A stretch of 64,000 bases of DNA from Microbacterium murale (GCF_030815955.1 NZ_JAUSXK010000001.1:2666001-2730000); one strand, 5' to 3'; counted from the stretch's first letter, positions 52,040-61,880 are shown. The notes: generated by a model not told the origin, from the sequence alone. A program made the numbers and translations.

Positions 52040-53326
52040 ATGAAGAAGCGCATTCTTCCCATCGTGGCGCTGGGCGTCACGGCAGCACTGGGCCTCGCCG
52101 CATGTTCCGGCGACACGGGCAATGGTTCGGCCGACGGTGAGGATCAGACGCTGAGCGTCTGGATCATGCAGGGCACGAACCCCGACGCCACCGCCTTCCT
52201 CGACGAGGTCTCCGCGTCGTTCAAGGAGGAGACCGGTGCGACGGTCGAGTTCGAAGAGGTGCAGTGGGCGGACGCCCACGACCGCTTCGTGACCTCGATC
52301 GCGGGTGGCACCACCCCCGACATCGCCGAGACGGGCACGACCTGGACCGCCGAGTTCGCCGACGCCGGCGCGCTTGTGCCGATCGACGAGTACGTCGACG
52401 CCGAAGACGGACTCCGTGACGACCTGGTCGAGGGCCTCGAGGTCGCAGGCACCTACGAAGAAGAGCTCTACGGCATGCCGTGGTACGCCGGTGTCCGCTC
52501 GATCGTCTACCGCGCCGACATCTTCGAAGAGCTGGGACTCGAGGCTCCGAAGACCTGGGATGACATCGTCGCCGCGGGTGAGGCCATCAAGGCCGCACAC
52601 CCCGAGATGCTCGCGTTCCCCGTCGCCGGAGACTCCGAGTTCTTCGTCTACCCCTGGGTCTGGGGCGCCGATGGCGAGATCGCCACTGAAGATGGCGGCG
52701 AGTGGACGAGCGAGCTCGACAGCAAGGAGTCGCAGGCCGGCATCCAGTTCTACACCGACCTGGCCACCAAGCACGGCTTCTCCTCCGCGGGTGCCACCAC
52801 CTGGAAGGAGACCGACATCCGTGATGCTTTCACGCAGGGCAACGTCGCGATGATGCTCTCCGGCTCGTGGACCCCGAACGCTCTCATCGAGACCAACCCG
52901 GACCTCGAGGGCAAGCTCGGCGCGGCCGTCATCCCCGGCCAGGACGGCGGCATCGCCCCGTCCGTGCTCGGTGGATCGCACCTGTCGATCTTCAACACCA
53001 CGAAGAACGCCGACCTCGCGTGGGAGTTCGTCCAGTTCATGACCACGGGCGAGTACGCCGAGCAGTGGGCTGAGCAGACCGGTTACTTCCCGGGCGTCGC
53101 CTCGGCGATGGAAGAGGCCCTTGCCTCGACCGACCCGCTGGTCGCCCCGTTCGCGGAGCAGATGGTCGACGGCGGCGCATCCGTGCCGGTGACTCCGAAC
53201 TTCGGCGCCGTCCAGGCGAAGAAGACCACCAACGCGATGATCCAGTCGATCCTCAGCGGGCAGAAGGACGTCGCGACGGCGACGAAGGATGCCGCAGCCG
53301 AGATGACCGAGCTGCTCAACCAGTAA
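52040..53326 (+). CDS. sugar ABC transporter substrate-binding lipoprotein
   Basis: Family 1 binding protein of 428 residues with a lipoprotein signal ending LAAC (C22). Domain features are TLSVWIMQGTNPDATAFLDE, TPDIAETGTTW, YGMPWYAGVRSIVYR and GNVAMMLSGSW, typical of oligosaccharide and N-acetylglucosamine importers. GAGGAGA precedes the ATG. It is followed by two permeases and a hexosaminidase. A chito- or muropeptide sugar substrate is inferred from that neighbour. Confidence 0.92.
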   Translation: MKKRILPIVALGVTAALGLAACSGDTGNGSADGEDQTLSVWIMQGTNPDATAFLDEVSASFKEETGATVEFEEVQWADAHDRFVTSIAGGTTPDIAETGTTWTAEFADAGALVPIDEYVDAEDGLRDDLVEGLEVAGTYEEELYGMPWYAGVRSIVYRADIFEELGLEAPKTWDDIVAAGEAIKAAHPEMLAFPVAGDSEFFVYPWVWGADGEIATEDGGEWTSELDSKESQAGIQFYTDLATKHGFSSAGATTWKETDIRDAFTQGNVAMMLSGSWTPNALIETNPDLEGKLGAAVIPGQDGGIAPSVLGGSHLSIFNTTKNADLAWEFVQFMTTGEYAEQWAEQTGYFPGVASAMEEALASTDPLVAPFAEQMVDGGASVPVTPNFGAVQAKKTTNAMIQSILSGQKDVATATKDAAAEMTELLNQ

Positions 53327-53349
53327 CAACCAGTTAGGCAATACCCTCT

Positions 53350-54330
53350 ATGTCGACGGTGCACGCACCGCTGCCGACACCCACGGAGGCGGGGAACACC
53401 CCCGCCTCCGTGGCCGGCGGCCGCCGATCCAATCGGGTCCTCTCCATCGCCAAGGCTCGCCCTTGGCTGCTCCTCGCCCCCGGGCTCGCCATCCTCGCGG
53501 TGCTCATGCTCTGGCCGCTGGTGCAGGTCTTCATCTACTCGCTGCAGGACTACGGACTGCGAGAGATCAACACCGGAGAGACCAACTTCATCGGCTTCGA
53601 CAACTACGTCGAGGCACTCACCAACCCCACGCTGTGGACGGTCGTCCTCCCCAACACCGTCGGCTTCGCCGCCGTCGCGGTGTTCGCCACTGTGGCTGTC
53701 GGTACGCTCGTCGCACTGCTGCTGCAGCGACTCGGTACGACCTGGCGAGTGATCGTCTCCAGCTGCATCATGATCGCGTGGGCGATGCCCGCCGTCACCG
53801 GCACCTACGTCTGGACCTTCATCTTCGATGCCGACCGCGGCATCTTCAACGACATGCTGCAGAGCCTGGGCCTGATCGACGGCTCGGTGAATTGGTTCAC
53901 GAACCAGTGGTCCTTCTATGCGATCGTGCTGCTGAACGTCGTGCACCACGGCTTCCCGTTCGTCGCCATCACGGTGCTCGCAGGTCTCCTGGGCGTCTCC
54001 AAGGAGATGCTCGAGGCTGCAGCGCTCGACGGTGCCGGCGCGTGGCGCCGGTTCTGGGGCATCATCTTCCCGACTCTGCGTCCGGTCTTCTCGGTCGTGA
54101 TCATCCTGTCGACCATCTGGGACTTCAAGGTGTTCGCGCAGGTCTATCTCATGCCGGGCGGTTCCGGATCGAATCGCTCCGTGCTCAACCTCGGCGTCTG
54201 GTCGTACGTCGAGTCGTTCGGCCAGAACCGCTATGGATTCGGTGCCGCACTCGCGGTGCTGCTGACTCTGGCGCTGATCGGCATCACGATCGTGTACATC
54301 CGCTCGCTCATGAAGGAGGACGAACTGTGA
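53350..54330 (+). CDS. sugar ABC transporter permease (MalF/UgpA type)
   Basis: Inner-membrane permease of 326 residues with a cytoplasmic N-terminus, about six membrane helices and the coupling loop LEAAALDGAGAWRRFWGIIF before the C-terminal helices. It overlaps the second permease gene by GTGA, with GAAGGAGG inside its end serving that start. It pairs with the next gene product as a heterodimer. The ATPase is not encoded here, so a shared MsiK-like ATPase elsewhere is expected. Confidence 0.93.
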   Translation: MSTVHAPLPTPTEAGNTPASVAGGRRSNRVLSIAKARPWLLLAPGLAILAVLMLWPLVQVFIYSLQDYGLREINTGETNFIGFDNYVEALTNPTLWTVVLPNTVGFAAVAVFATVAVGTLVALLLQRLGTTWRVIVSSCIMIAWAMPAVTGTYVWTFIFDADRGIFNDMLQSLGLIDGSVNWFTNQWSFYAIVLLNVVHHGFPFVAITVLAGLLGVSKEMLEAAALDGAGAWRRFWGIIFPTLRPVFSVVIILSTIWDFKVFAQVYLMPGGSGSNRSVLNLGVWSYVESFGQNRYGFGAALAVLLTLALIGITIVYIRSLMKEDEL

Positions 54331-55163
54331 ACCCGAACAACAAGTCCGTCCTGTCGAAGGTCGGTATCGGCGTCGGTGTCGCCGCGGTCCTGATCTTCAC
54401 GCTCTTCCCGGTGTACTGGATGATCTCCAGCGCCTTCGACAAGAACGCCTCCAGCGGTGGTCGCTCGTTCTTCCCTGAAGAGCTCACGTTCGACCACTTC
54501 ACCTTCGTCTTCACCGAGGGCGGCTTCGGCGTCTTCCTGCGCAACTCCGCGATCGTCGCTCTTGTGACGGTGCTGGTGAGCGCGCTCGTCTGTCTGCTCG
54601 CCGCAGTCGCGGTGGCGCGGTTCAAGTTCAAGTTCCGCACCACGATCCTCATGCTGATCCTCGTGGTGCAGATGGTGCCGCTCGAGGCGCTCGTCATCCC
54701 GCTGTTCCTGCAGGTGAAGAGCCTGGGGCTGCTCAACAGCATCATCGGCCTGATGATCGTCTACGTCGCGCTCTCACTCGCGTTCGGCATCTGGATGCTG
54801 CGCGGCTTCGTCGCCGCCGTGCCGGTCGAGCTCGAAGAGGCCGCGTACATCGATGGCGCGAGCTGGTGGCGCATGTTCCGCTCGGTGCTGCTGCCGTTGG
54901 TCATGCCCGGCCTCGTCGCCACGAGCATCTTCAGCTTCATCACGGCATGGAACGAGTTCATCTTCGCGATGACGATGCTCGGCGGTGCAGAGGACCAGTA
55001 CACGGTCGCCATCGGCCTGAAGTCGTTCTTCGGTCTGCACTCGAACGACTGGGGCAGCATCATGGCCGCCTCGACGATCATCACGATCCCCGTCATGATC
55101 TTCTTCGTCATCGTGCAGCGCAGGCTCGCCAGCGGCATGGTCGCGGGAGCAGTGAAGGGATGA
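54327..55163 (+). CDS. sugar ABC transporter permease (MalG/UgpE type)
   Basis: Second permease, 278 residues, GTG start within the previous gene's stop. It has about six membrane helices and the coupling loop LEEAAYIDGASWWRMFRSVLLP. ITAWNEFIFAMTML and the C-terminal FFVIVQRRLASGMVAGAVKG are characteristic of the MalG family. Its stop overlaps the ATG of the hexosaminidase gene. Confidence 0.93.
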   Translation: MNPNNKSVLSKVGIGVGVAAVLIFTLFPVYWMISSAFDKNASSGGRSFFPEELTFDHFTFVFTEGGFGVFLRNSAIVALVTVLVSALVCLLAAVAVARFKFKFRTTILMLILVVQMVPLEALVIPLFLQVKSLGLLNSIIGLMIVYVALSLAFGIWMLRGFVAAVPVELEEAAYIDGASWWRMFRSVLLPLVMPGLVATSIFSFITAWNEFIFAMTMLGGAEDQYTVAIGLKSFFGLHSNDWGSIMAASTIITIPVMIFFVIVQRRLASGMVAGAVKG

Positions 55164-56677
55164 CGGACGAGCTCACACGTCTCGCCAACAGTGTGCTGTG
55201 GCCGGGGTTCTTCGGAACCGAGGCCCCGGCATGGCTGACCGCGGCGCTCGAGGACGACCTCGCAGGGGTCGTGTACTTCGGGCAGAACATCTCCGCTGAG
55301 CTGCCGGCGCTCAGCGCTCAGATCCGGGTGGCGAATCCGCATGCGCTGATCGGCATCGACGAGGAGGGCGGCAGCGTCACCCGCCTCGAGGTCGGCACCG
55401 GTTCGACCCTGCCCGGAGCCGCGCAGCTGGGAATCGTCGACGACGTCGCTGCGAGCGAGGCCACCGGCGCTGAGCTCGCCCGTCGTGCGCACGCGGCCGG
55501 CATCAACGTCGTGCTCGGCCCCGTCGCCGATGTGAACACCGACCCGCGCAATCCGGTGATCGGTGTGCGCTCGTTCGGGGCGGATGCCGCGCTCGTCTCC
55601 CGGCACGTCGTCGCGACTGTCGACGGCCTGCAAGGCGGGGGAGTGGCAGCGTGCGTGAAGCACTTCCCCGGCCACGGCGACACCCATCTCGACTCGCACC
55701 ATGCACTGCCCGTGATCGCTCTGGACCCTGCCGAGATCGAGGAAGTGCATCTCGCGCCGTTCCGCGCCGCAGTCGCTGCCGGCGTCGATTCGATCATGAC
55801 GGCGCATATCGTCGTCCCCGCCTGGGGCGAGCGGCCGGCGACGCTGAACCCTGACGTGCTGAACCGCCTGCGGGCGATGGGTTTCGACGGCGTCATCATC
55901 ACCGACGCGCTCGACATGGCCGCGATCCGCGAGTCGGTCGGCATCGGTGGTGGGGCGGTGCAGGCGCTGGCCGCGGGGGCGGATCTGCTGTGCATCGGCA
56001 ATCCGACTAACCCGGGCGCCGCGGCACTGGCCGACCAGGACGAGATCGACTACCTCACCGCGCGTGAGGCGATCGTCGCCGCGCTTCGCGACGGCACGCT
56101 GCCGCGCGAGCGCGTCGAACAGGCGCGCGATCGGGTGCGGATGCTGGCGGCGAAGGTCGCTGGTGCAGCCCGTGGAGCGCAGACGACTGCTGCGCCGGTC
56201 GAGGTCGCGCAGGCGGATGCCGCTGACAGGACGGCATACGACGCTGCGGAGATCGTGCGGCGTGCTCTGCGCGTGAAGGGCGCGACGGATGCCGCAGCAT
56301 CCGCTCTTTCCGTCGTCGACGCTCGCCGGCGTTCGACTCTCGCGGTCGACAGCGCCGCGTCATATGTCGCGGACGGGCTCGCCGAGGTCGGCTTCCGCGT
56401 GCGGTTGGACGTCGACCGCGCGACTGATGAGGAACGGGAAACGGCGCTGAACGCCGCGATCGCCGCCGAAGGCCGCCTCGTCCTGCTGATCGATCGGCCC
56501 GACGTCGCCGACGCGCAGCGGGCGCTCGTGGACATCACGGCCGAGCTTGACCCGAACGCCGTCGTCGTGAACGTGGGGCTGCCGGCGCAGCATCCGCTGC
56601 CCCTTCCGGTCGTCGAGGTCGCGGCGGCGAGTCGCGTCGGCGCCGAGGCCGCCCGGGCCCTCCTGCTCGGACGCTGA
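55160..56677 (+). CDS. glycoside hydrolase family 3 beta-N-acetylhexosaminidase (NagZ-like)
   Basis: GH3 enzyme of 505 residues. The NagZ-type acid/base loop KHFPGHGDT (167-175) and the nucleophile D249 in IITDALDM are present. DEEGGSVTRLE binds the substrate. A C-terminal domain of about 180 residues extends beyond two-domain minimal NagZ, as in actinobacterial forms. No signal peptide is visible, so it acts on imported sugars. It is coupled by ATGA to the importer and likely releases GlcNAc from chito-oligosaccharides or muropeptides. Confidence 0.92.
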   Translation: MTDELTRLANSVLWPGFFGTEAPAWLTAALEDDLAGVVYFGQNISAELPALSAQIRVANPHALIGIDEEGGSVTRLEVGTGSTLPGAAQLGIVDDVAASEATGAELARRAHAAGINVVLGPVADVNTDPRNPVIGVRSFGADAALVSRHVVATVDGLQGGGVAACVKHFPGHGDTHLDSHHALPVIALDPAEIEEVHLAPFRAAVAAGVDSIMTAHIVVPAWGERPATLNPDVLNRLRAMGFDGVIITDALDMAAIRESVGIGGGAVQALAAGADLLCIGNPTNPGAAALADQDEIDYLTAREAIVAALRDGTLPRERVEQARDRVRMLAAKVAGAARGAQTTAAPVEVAQADAADRTAYDAAEIVRRALRVKGATDAAASALSVVDARRRSTLAVDSAASYVADGLAEVGFRVRLDVDRATDEERETALNAAIAAEGRLVLLIDRPDVADAQRALVDITAELDPNAVVVNVGLPAQHPLPLPVVEVAAASRVGAEAARALLLGR

Positions 56678-56693
56678 CCGGCCGGCTGGACGC

Positions 56694-57947
56694 TCAGTTC
56701 AGGTTGCCGGCTGAACAGGTGTCCTGCCCGACGTTCGTGCCAGAGAGCTCGGGTGGCAGCGTCGCCCGCTCTTCGGGTACCGGAGTGTCCTCGGGGGCTG
56801 CGGTGTCTTCGGGTGCGGGCTCTGTCGGGGGGATGATCTCCTCGACGCCTCCGTTGGGGCTCGCCCCGCCGGTGAGCTCCAGAGACTGGTTCGCGGCGAG
56901 TGCATCCCATAGCGCCGCAGCGGAGTCGTAATTGGGAATGACCTTGTTCGGGTCATCCGGATCGGTGTAGCTCGGATACTGCACGAACACGAAGTCGTTG
57001 AAGGGCACATCCTTCACAGCGAGGGCGAGTTGGCCCAGAGTCAGCGGGTTGGAGAGCGTGTCGCTGGGCACGATGTTGTCCGCCACGGTGTTCGCCAGGC
57101 GCAGCACCTTCGACGGGTCGCTGAGAACTTCATCGCTGAGGATCTTCTTCGCGAGGCGTGACATGTACTGCTGCTGGTTCGAGATGCGCGCGAGGTCGCT
57201 CCCATCGCCCACACCGTGACGCGTGCGCAGGAACTGCAGCGCCTCGAGGCCCTGCACATTGCGGGTGCCTGCCGGCCAGTCGATCCCCGTCTCGGTGTCG
57301 CTGATCCCGGGTTCTGCGATGCACACCTCGACGCCGCCGATCGCATCGGTCATCTGGATCACGCCGTCGAAGCTGAGTTTGGCTGCGAAGCCGATGGGTA
57401 CTCCCGTGAGCTCGGTGATGGTCTGCGCCACGCAGGACAATCCGGCGTGGGCGTACACGCTGTTGAGTGATTGCGTTCCCTGCGCGGATGCTTCGGATCC
57501 GTCCTCGCGCGTGCACTCGGGCACCTCGACCATCAGGTCGCGAGGGAATGACACGACCGTCACCTTTCGTGGGTTCTCCGACACGTGCACCAGCAGATTC
57601 GCGTCGTTCAGGATGCCCGCATCGCTGTCCTCGCATCGCTCGCCGAGCCACTGCTGCGATATCGGACCGCACTCGTCGGTGCCGAGCACGAGGACATCGA
57701 AGGCGCCGGGGTACTCGCCGAGCGCAGGCGGGGCGATGTCCGGCGCGCCCTCGAGCGCGACGGAATCTGCTGTCGCGCGCGTCGCGAGGTCGACGACGAC
57801 GAATGTGCCTACGCCGATCGCGGCGACCAGCACAGCGCCGAGTGCGGCGCCCAGCAGCTTCAGTCCCGTCGATGTGCGTGTCGGCGACGGCAGCGTCGCA
57901 TGCCGAGCGACGGTCGAGCGGCGGAGCGCGTCGGGCAGCTTCTTCAT
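56694..57947 (-). CDS. LytR-CpsA-Psr (LCP) family cell-wall ligase
   Basis: Membrane-anchored phosphotransferase of 417 residues that attaches teichoic or other glycopolymers to peptidoglycan. A cytoplasmic basic N-terminus and one membrane helix (about residues 34-56) precede an LCP domain with DVLVLGTDECG, VTVVSFPRDLMVEVP, ALQFLRTRHGVGDGSDLARI and QQQYMSRL, which hold the catalytic arginines and aspartates. A Pro/Glu-rich tail ends the protein. The start at 57947 has GGAGGA eight bases upstream. It is divergent from the peptide importer. Confidence 0.92.
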   Translation of the reverse strand: MKKLPDALRRSTVARHATLPSPTRTSTGLKLLGAALGAVLVAAIGVGTFVVVDLATRATADSVALEGAPDIAPPALGEYPGAFDVLVLGTDECGPISQQWLGERCEDSDAGILNDANLLVHVSENPRKVTVVSFPRDLMVEVPECTREDGSEASAQGTQSLNSVYAHAGLSCVAQTITELTGVPIGFAAKLSFDGVIQMTDAIGGVEVCIAEPGISDTETGIDWPAGTRNVQGLEALQFLRTRHGVGDGSDLARISNQQQYMSRLAKKILSDEVLSDPSKVLRLANTVADNIVPSDTLSNPLTLGQLALAVKDVPFNDFVFVQYPSYTDPDDPNKVIPNYDSAAALWDALAANQSLELTGGASPNGGVEEIIPPTEPAPEDTAAPEDTPVPEERATLPPELSGTNVGQDTCSAGNLN

Positions 57948-58023
57948 TCGTTGTCCTCCGATCCTGCCCGACGCTAACACGGAGCCGTTACGTAGCTGAT
58001 ACCGGATCGCAACACGGATGCGT

Positions 58024-58052
58024 TTGGATTCCAGGAGCGTGCTGGGTAACGT
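58024..58052 (+). promoter_or_regulatory. candidate promoter of the peptide importer operon
   Basis: TTGGAT (58024-58029) and TAACGT (58047-58052) with a 17-base spacer, about 75 bases before the binding-protein ATG. Confidence 0.45.
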
Positions 58053-58128
58053 CATTGCATCACCGTGTAGCGGAGCGATGACGCCCCGGCACGCGCAATG
58101 AAGCGCCCCAACAGGGAAGGTACACAGC

Positions 58129-59802
58129 ATGCACCACACATCCATGCGTCGGCGAGGTCTCATCGCCGTCACCGGCACCGCGATCGCAGCGATGCTGCTC
58201 GCGGGCTGCGTCGCCAGCGATCGCGGCGACGACTCAGGAGATGCAGAAGGCGACGTCGACAGCACGTTCGTCTTCGCGGCGTCCTCCGACCCGGCCAGCC
58301 TCGACCCGGCGTTCGCTCAGGACGGCGAGACCTTCCGCGTCTCGCGCCAGATCTTCGAGGGCCTCGTCGGCACCGAACCCGGCACGGCAGACCCCGCGCC
58401 GCTGCTCGCCGAATCGTGGGAGCCGTCCGAGGACAACCTGTCGTACACCTTCACGTTGAAGGAGGGCGTCACGTTCCACGACGGCACCCCGTTCAACGCG
58501 GAGGCCGTCTGCGTCAACTTCGACCGCTGGTACAACTGGACCGGCCTCGCCGCCTCCGAGGCGTTCGGCTACTACTACAACAAGCTGTTCCACGGCTATG
58601 CCGACAACCCGGCTGACGCGGTCTACAAGTCCTGCACGCCCGACGGCGACAACACCGTCACGATCGAGCTGAACAAGCCGTTCGCCGGATTCATCCCGGC
58701 GCTCTCGCTGCCGGCATTCGCCATGCAGAGCCCCGCAGCCATGCAGGAGTTCTCCGCCGACGAGGTCGGCGGCTCCGCGGAGGCACCTGCTCTGTCCGAG
58801 TACGCCATGGGACATCCGGTCGGCACCGGTCCGTTCCAGTTCGACGAGTGGGCACCCGGCGAGCAGGTCACGCTGAAGTCCTACCCCGACTACTGGGGCG
58901 AGAAGGGTCAGATCGAGGAGATCATCTTCCGCACGATCGACGACCCGACCGCACGTCGCCAGTCTCTCGAGGCGGGCGATATCGACGGCTACGACCTGGT
59001 CGGCCCCGCCGACACGGCAGCTCTCGAAGAAGACGGCTTCACCATGGTGTCGCGTCCTCCGTTCACGATCCTCTACCTCGCGTTCAACCAGCAGATCCCT
59101 GAGCTTCAGGACCCGAAGGTACGCGAGGCGCTGTCATATGCGATCGATAAGGATGCATTGATCAGCCAGGTGCTGCCCGAGGGCACGCAGAAGGCGACGC
59201 AGTTCATCCCCGAGGTCGTCAACGGCTACAACGACGACGTCACGACCTACGAGTACGACGTCGACAAGGCGAAGACGCTCCTGGCGGAGGCCGGCTACGA
59301 CGAGGCCAACCCGCTGAAGCTGACCTTCAACTACCCGGTCAACGTCTCGCGCCCCTACATGCCGGACCCCGAGCAGATCTTCACGGTGCTCTCCTCGCAG
59401 CTCGCTGAGGCGGGCGTGGAGACGACTCCGGTCTCGGAGGAGTGGGTCGAGTACCTCGACCGCACCACCGGCACCGCCGACCACGGCATCCACCTGCTCG
59501 GCTGGACCGGCGACTACAACGACACCGACAACTTCGTCGGCGTGTTCTTCGGTGCGCAGAGCTCGGAGTGGGGCTTCGACAACCCCGAGCTATTCGCAGC
59601 TCTGACCGAGGCGCGTGGGGTCGCCGACCTCGATGAGCAGACCGGTCTGTATCAGGACATCAACGAGATGGTCGCCGAGTTCATCCCCGGCGTCCCGCTC
59701 GCGCACCCGGCTCCCACCCTGGCCTTCGACTCCCGGGTCGAGAGCTACCCTGCCAGCCCGGTGAACGACGAGGTCTTCACGGACATCGTCCTCACCAAGT
59801 AA
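58129..59802 (+). CDS. dipeptide/oligopeptide ABC transporter substrate-binding lipoprotein
   Basis: Family 5 binding protein of 557 residues. The signal peptide ends in LLAGC (C27). SSDPASLDPAFAQDGETFRV, GVTFHDGTPFNAEAVCVNFD and VGTGPFQFDEWAPGEQVTLK are hallmark segments of DppA/OppA. GGAAGG lies eight bases before the ATG. A stable hairpin separates it from the permease genes, which would give excess binding protein over membrane parts. The ligand is probably a peptide. Confidence 0.94.
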   Translation: MHHTSMRRRGLIAVTGTAIAAMLLAGCVASDRGDDSGDAEGDVDSTFVFAASSDPASLDPAFAQDGETFRVSRQIFEGLVGTEPGTADPAPLLAESWEPSEDNLSYTFTLKEGVTFHDGTPFNAEAVCVNFDRWYNWTGLAASEAFGYYYNKLFHGYADNPADAVYKSCTPDGDNTVTIELNKPFAGFIPALSLPAFAMQSPAAMQEFSADEVGGSAEAPALSEYAMGHPVGTGPFQFDEWAPGEQVTLKSYPDYWGEKGQIEEIIFRTIDDPTARRQSLEAGDIDGYDLVGPADTAALEEDGFTMVSRPPFTILYLAFNQQIPELQDPKVREALSYAIDKDALISQVLPEGTQKATQFIPEVVNGYNDDVTTYEYDVDKAKTLLAEAGYDEANPLKLTFNYPVNVSRPYMPDPEQIFTVLSSQLAEAGVETTPVSEEWVEYLDRTTGTADHGIHLLGWTGDYNDTDNFVGVFFGAQSSEWGFDNPELFAALTEARGVADLDEQTGLYQDINEMVAEFIPGVPLAHPAPTLAFDSRVESYPASPVNDEVFTDIVLTK

Positions 59803-59815
59803 GGGTTCACGCGGC

Positions 59816-59849
59816 GTCACCCCTCTGATCGAAAGGTCAGAGGGGTGAC
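59816..59849 (+). terminator. intra-operon hairpin after the peptide-binding protein
   Basis: Perfect 13-bp stem GTCACCCCTCTGA / TCAGAGGGGTGAC with loop TCGAAAGG, 13 bases after the stop. There is no T-run, so partial termination or 3'-end protection of the upstream mRNA is more likely than full termination. Confidence 0.75.
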
Positions 59850-59879
59850 GGTCCGCACCTGAAAAGCTGGGAGTACTAC

Positions 59880-60884
59880 TTGCTGCGCACCATCGGCAGG
59901 CGACTGCTGTTCCTCATCCCCACTCTCTTCGGTCTGAGCATTCTGCTCTTCGCCTGGGTCAGAGCTCTTCCGGGCGGGCCTGCCGTGGCTCTTCTCGGAG
60001 AGAAGGCCACCCCGGACGCGATCGAACGGGTCAACAAACTCTACGGATTCGACAAGCCCCTCATCGAGCAGTACTTCATCTGGATCGGCCGGTTGCTCCA
60101 GGGCGACTTCGGCACGTCTATCCAGACGAATCGACCGGTGCTGGAAGAGTTCTTCCGGCGCTTTCCCGCCACCATCGAGCTGTCGATCGCCGCACTCATC
60201 TTCGCGATCGGCGTCGGCGTGCCGCTCGGCTACTGGGCCGCGCGCCGGCACGGCAAGTTCAGTGATCACGCCGCCGTCGTGCTGAGCCTCGTCGGCATCA
60301 CGATTCCGGTGTTCTTCCTGGCGTTCATCCTGAAGTACATCTTCGCCGTGCAGCTCGGCTGGCTCCCGGCCGACGGCAGGCAGAGCCCGCGAATAGATGC
60401 CACCCACCCGACCGGCTTCTACGTGTGGGACGGCATCATCACGGGAGAGTTCGACGCGTCGTGGGATGCGATCCTGCATCTGATCCTTCCTGCGCTCGCG
60501 CTCGGCACGATCCCGCTTGCGATCATCGTGCGCATCACGAGGGCGAGCGTCCTCGAGGTGCAGAACGCGGACTATGTGCGCACCGGCCGCGCGAAGGGCG
60601 TCGCCAAAGCGACCTTGCGCAGCAGATTCATCCTGCGCAACTCCATGCTCCCCGTGATCACGACGATCGGCCTTCAGACCGGTCTGCTGATCTCGGGTGC
60701 GGTGCTGACCGAGACCGTGTTCGCCTATCCCGGTATCGGATCGTTCCTGGCGAGGGCGATCTTCACACGTGACTTCCCCGTGCTGCAGGGCTTCATCATC
60801 TTCATCGCGATCGCGTATGCGCTGATCAACCTCGCGGTGGACGTGTCCTACAGCCTGATCGACCCGAGAGTGAGGGTCCAATGA
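59880..60884 (+). CDS. dipeptide ABC transporter permease (DppB-like)
   Basis: Permease of 334 residues starting at TTG (LLRTIGRRLLFLIPTLFG follows) with GGGAG upstream. About six helices, the GDFGTSIQTNRPV segment and the coupling loop YVRTGRAKGVAKATLRSRFI are typical of DppB/OppB. It overlaps the DppC-like gene by ATGA. The TTG start is unusual, but no ATG or GTG gives a full first helix. Confidence 0.92.
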   Translation: MLRTIGRRLLFLIPTLFGLSILLFAWVRALPGGPAVALLGEKATPDAIERVNKLYGFDKPLIEQYFIWIGRLLQGDFGTSIQTNRPVLEEFFRRFPATIELSIAALIFAIGVGVPLGYWAARRHGKFSDHAAVVLSLVGITIPVFFLAFILKYIFAVQLGWLPADGRQSPRIDATHPTGFYVWDGIITGEFDASWDAILHLILPALALGTIPLAIIVRITRASVLEVQNADYVRTGRAKGVAKATLRSRFILRNSMLPVITTIGLQTGLLISGAVLTETVFAYPGIGSFLARAIFTRDFPVLQGFIIFIAIAYALINLAVDVSYSLIDPRVRVQ

Positions 60885-61831
60885 GCATTCCGCTTCCCCC
60901 CGCGCAGGGTGGCGAGATCATCGACACGGTCTCGCTCGCCCAGACTGAACTGAAGGATTCCGGCGGCGGCTTCTGGCAGGACGTCTTCCGGCGCCTGCGC
61001 CACAGCCCGACCGCGTGGATAGGCGCGGTGATCGTGCTGCTGTTCCTGCTCGTCGCGGCGTTCGCTCCGATCCTCGCGCCGTACCCCGAGACAGCGCTGC
61101 CCGGGGCGAAGTTCATCACGCCGACGCACATTCCTGGTCCCGGTGAACTCCCGGAGTTCCCCCTCGGGCTCGACCGCTTCGGCGGGGATGTGCTCTCCAA
61201 GCTCATCTGGGGCGCCCAGGCGTCTCTCCTGGTCGGTGTCATCTCCACGGCGATGGGTCTGGTCGGCGGCATGATCCTCGGTCTCGTCGCCGGTACGTTC
61301 GGCGGCTGGGTCGACACGGTCATCATGCGCGTCGTCGACATCATCCTGTCGGTGCCGAACCTGCTGCTCGCGGTCTCGATCGCAGCGATCCTCGGCCAGA
61401 CTCCGTACGCGGTGATGATCGCGATCGGTGCGTCACAGGTGCCGATCTTCGCTCGTCTGCTCCGGGCGTCGATGCTGCAGCAGCGCTCGAGCGACTACGT
61501 GCTCTCGGCGCAGACGCTCGGCCTCGGCCGGGGGCGCATCACGATGTCGCATGTGCTGCCGAACGCGATCGGGCCGGTCATCGTGCAGGGAACGTTGACG
61601 CTGGCCACCGCCGTGATCGACGCGGCAGCGCTCTCCTTCCTCGGCCTCGGCGGCGGACGCCCCGAGACCGCAGAATGGGGGCGGATGCTGACCTACGCGC
61701 AGAGCGAGCTGGCGATCGCGCCTTGGTTGGCATTCTTCCCCGGCATCTGCATCGCCGTCACCGCACTCGGCTTCACGTTGTTCGGTGAGGCGTTGCGAGA
61801 ATCCATGGACCCGAGGACGAGGGCGCGCTGA
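60881..61831 (+). CDS. dipeptide ABC transporter permease (DppC-like)
   Basis: Second permease, 316 residues. An OppC N-terminal region (WQDVFRRLRHSPTAWIGAVI) and a periplasmic loop with GLDRFGGDVLSKLIWGAQAS precede the permease core with the coupling loop YVLSAQTLGLGRGRITMSHVLPN. It overlaps DppB by ATGA and leads directly into the ATPase gene. Confidence 0.93.
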   Translation: MSIPLPPAQGGEIIDTVSLAQTELKDSGGGFWQDVFRRLRHSPTAWIGAVIVLLFLLVAAFAPILAPYPETALPGAKFITPTHIPGPGELPEFPLGLDRFGGDVLSKLIWGAQASLLVGVISTAMGLVGGMILGLVAGTFGGWVDTVIMRVVDIILSVPNLLLAVSIAAILGQTPYAVMIAIGASQVPIFARLLRASMLQQRSSDYVLSAQTLGLGRGRITMSHVLPNAIGPVIVQGTLTLATAVIDAAALSFLGLGGGRPETAEWGRMLTYAQSELAIAPWLAFFPGICIAVTALGFTLFGEALRESMDPRTRAR

Positions 61832-61880
61832 CATGACCCCCGCTGACAAGACCAAGGAACAGAGATCTGAGGAACAGGGC

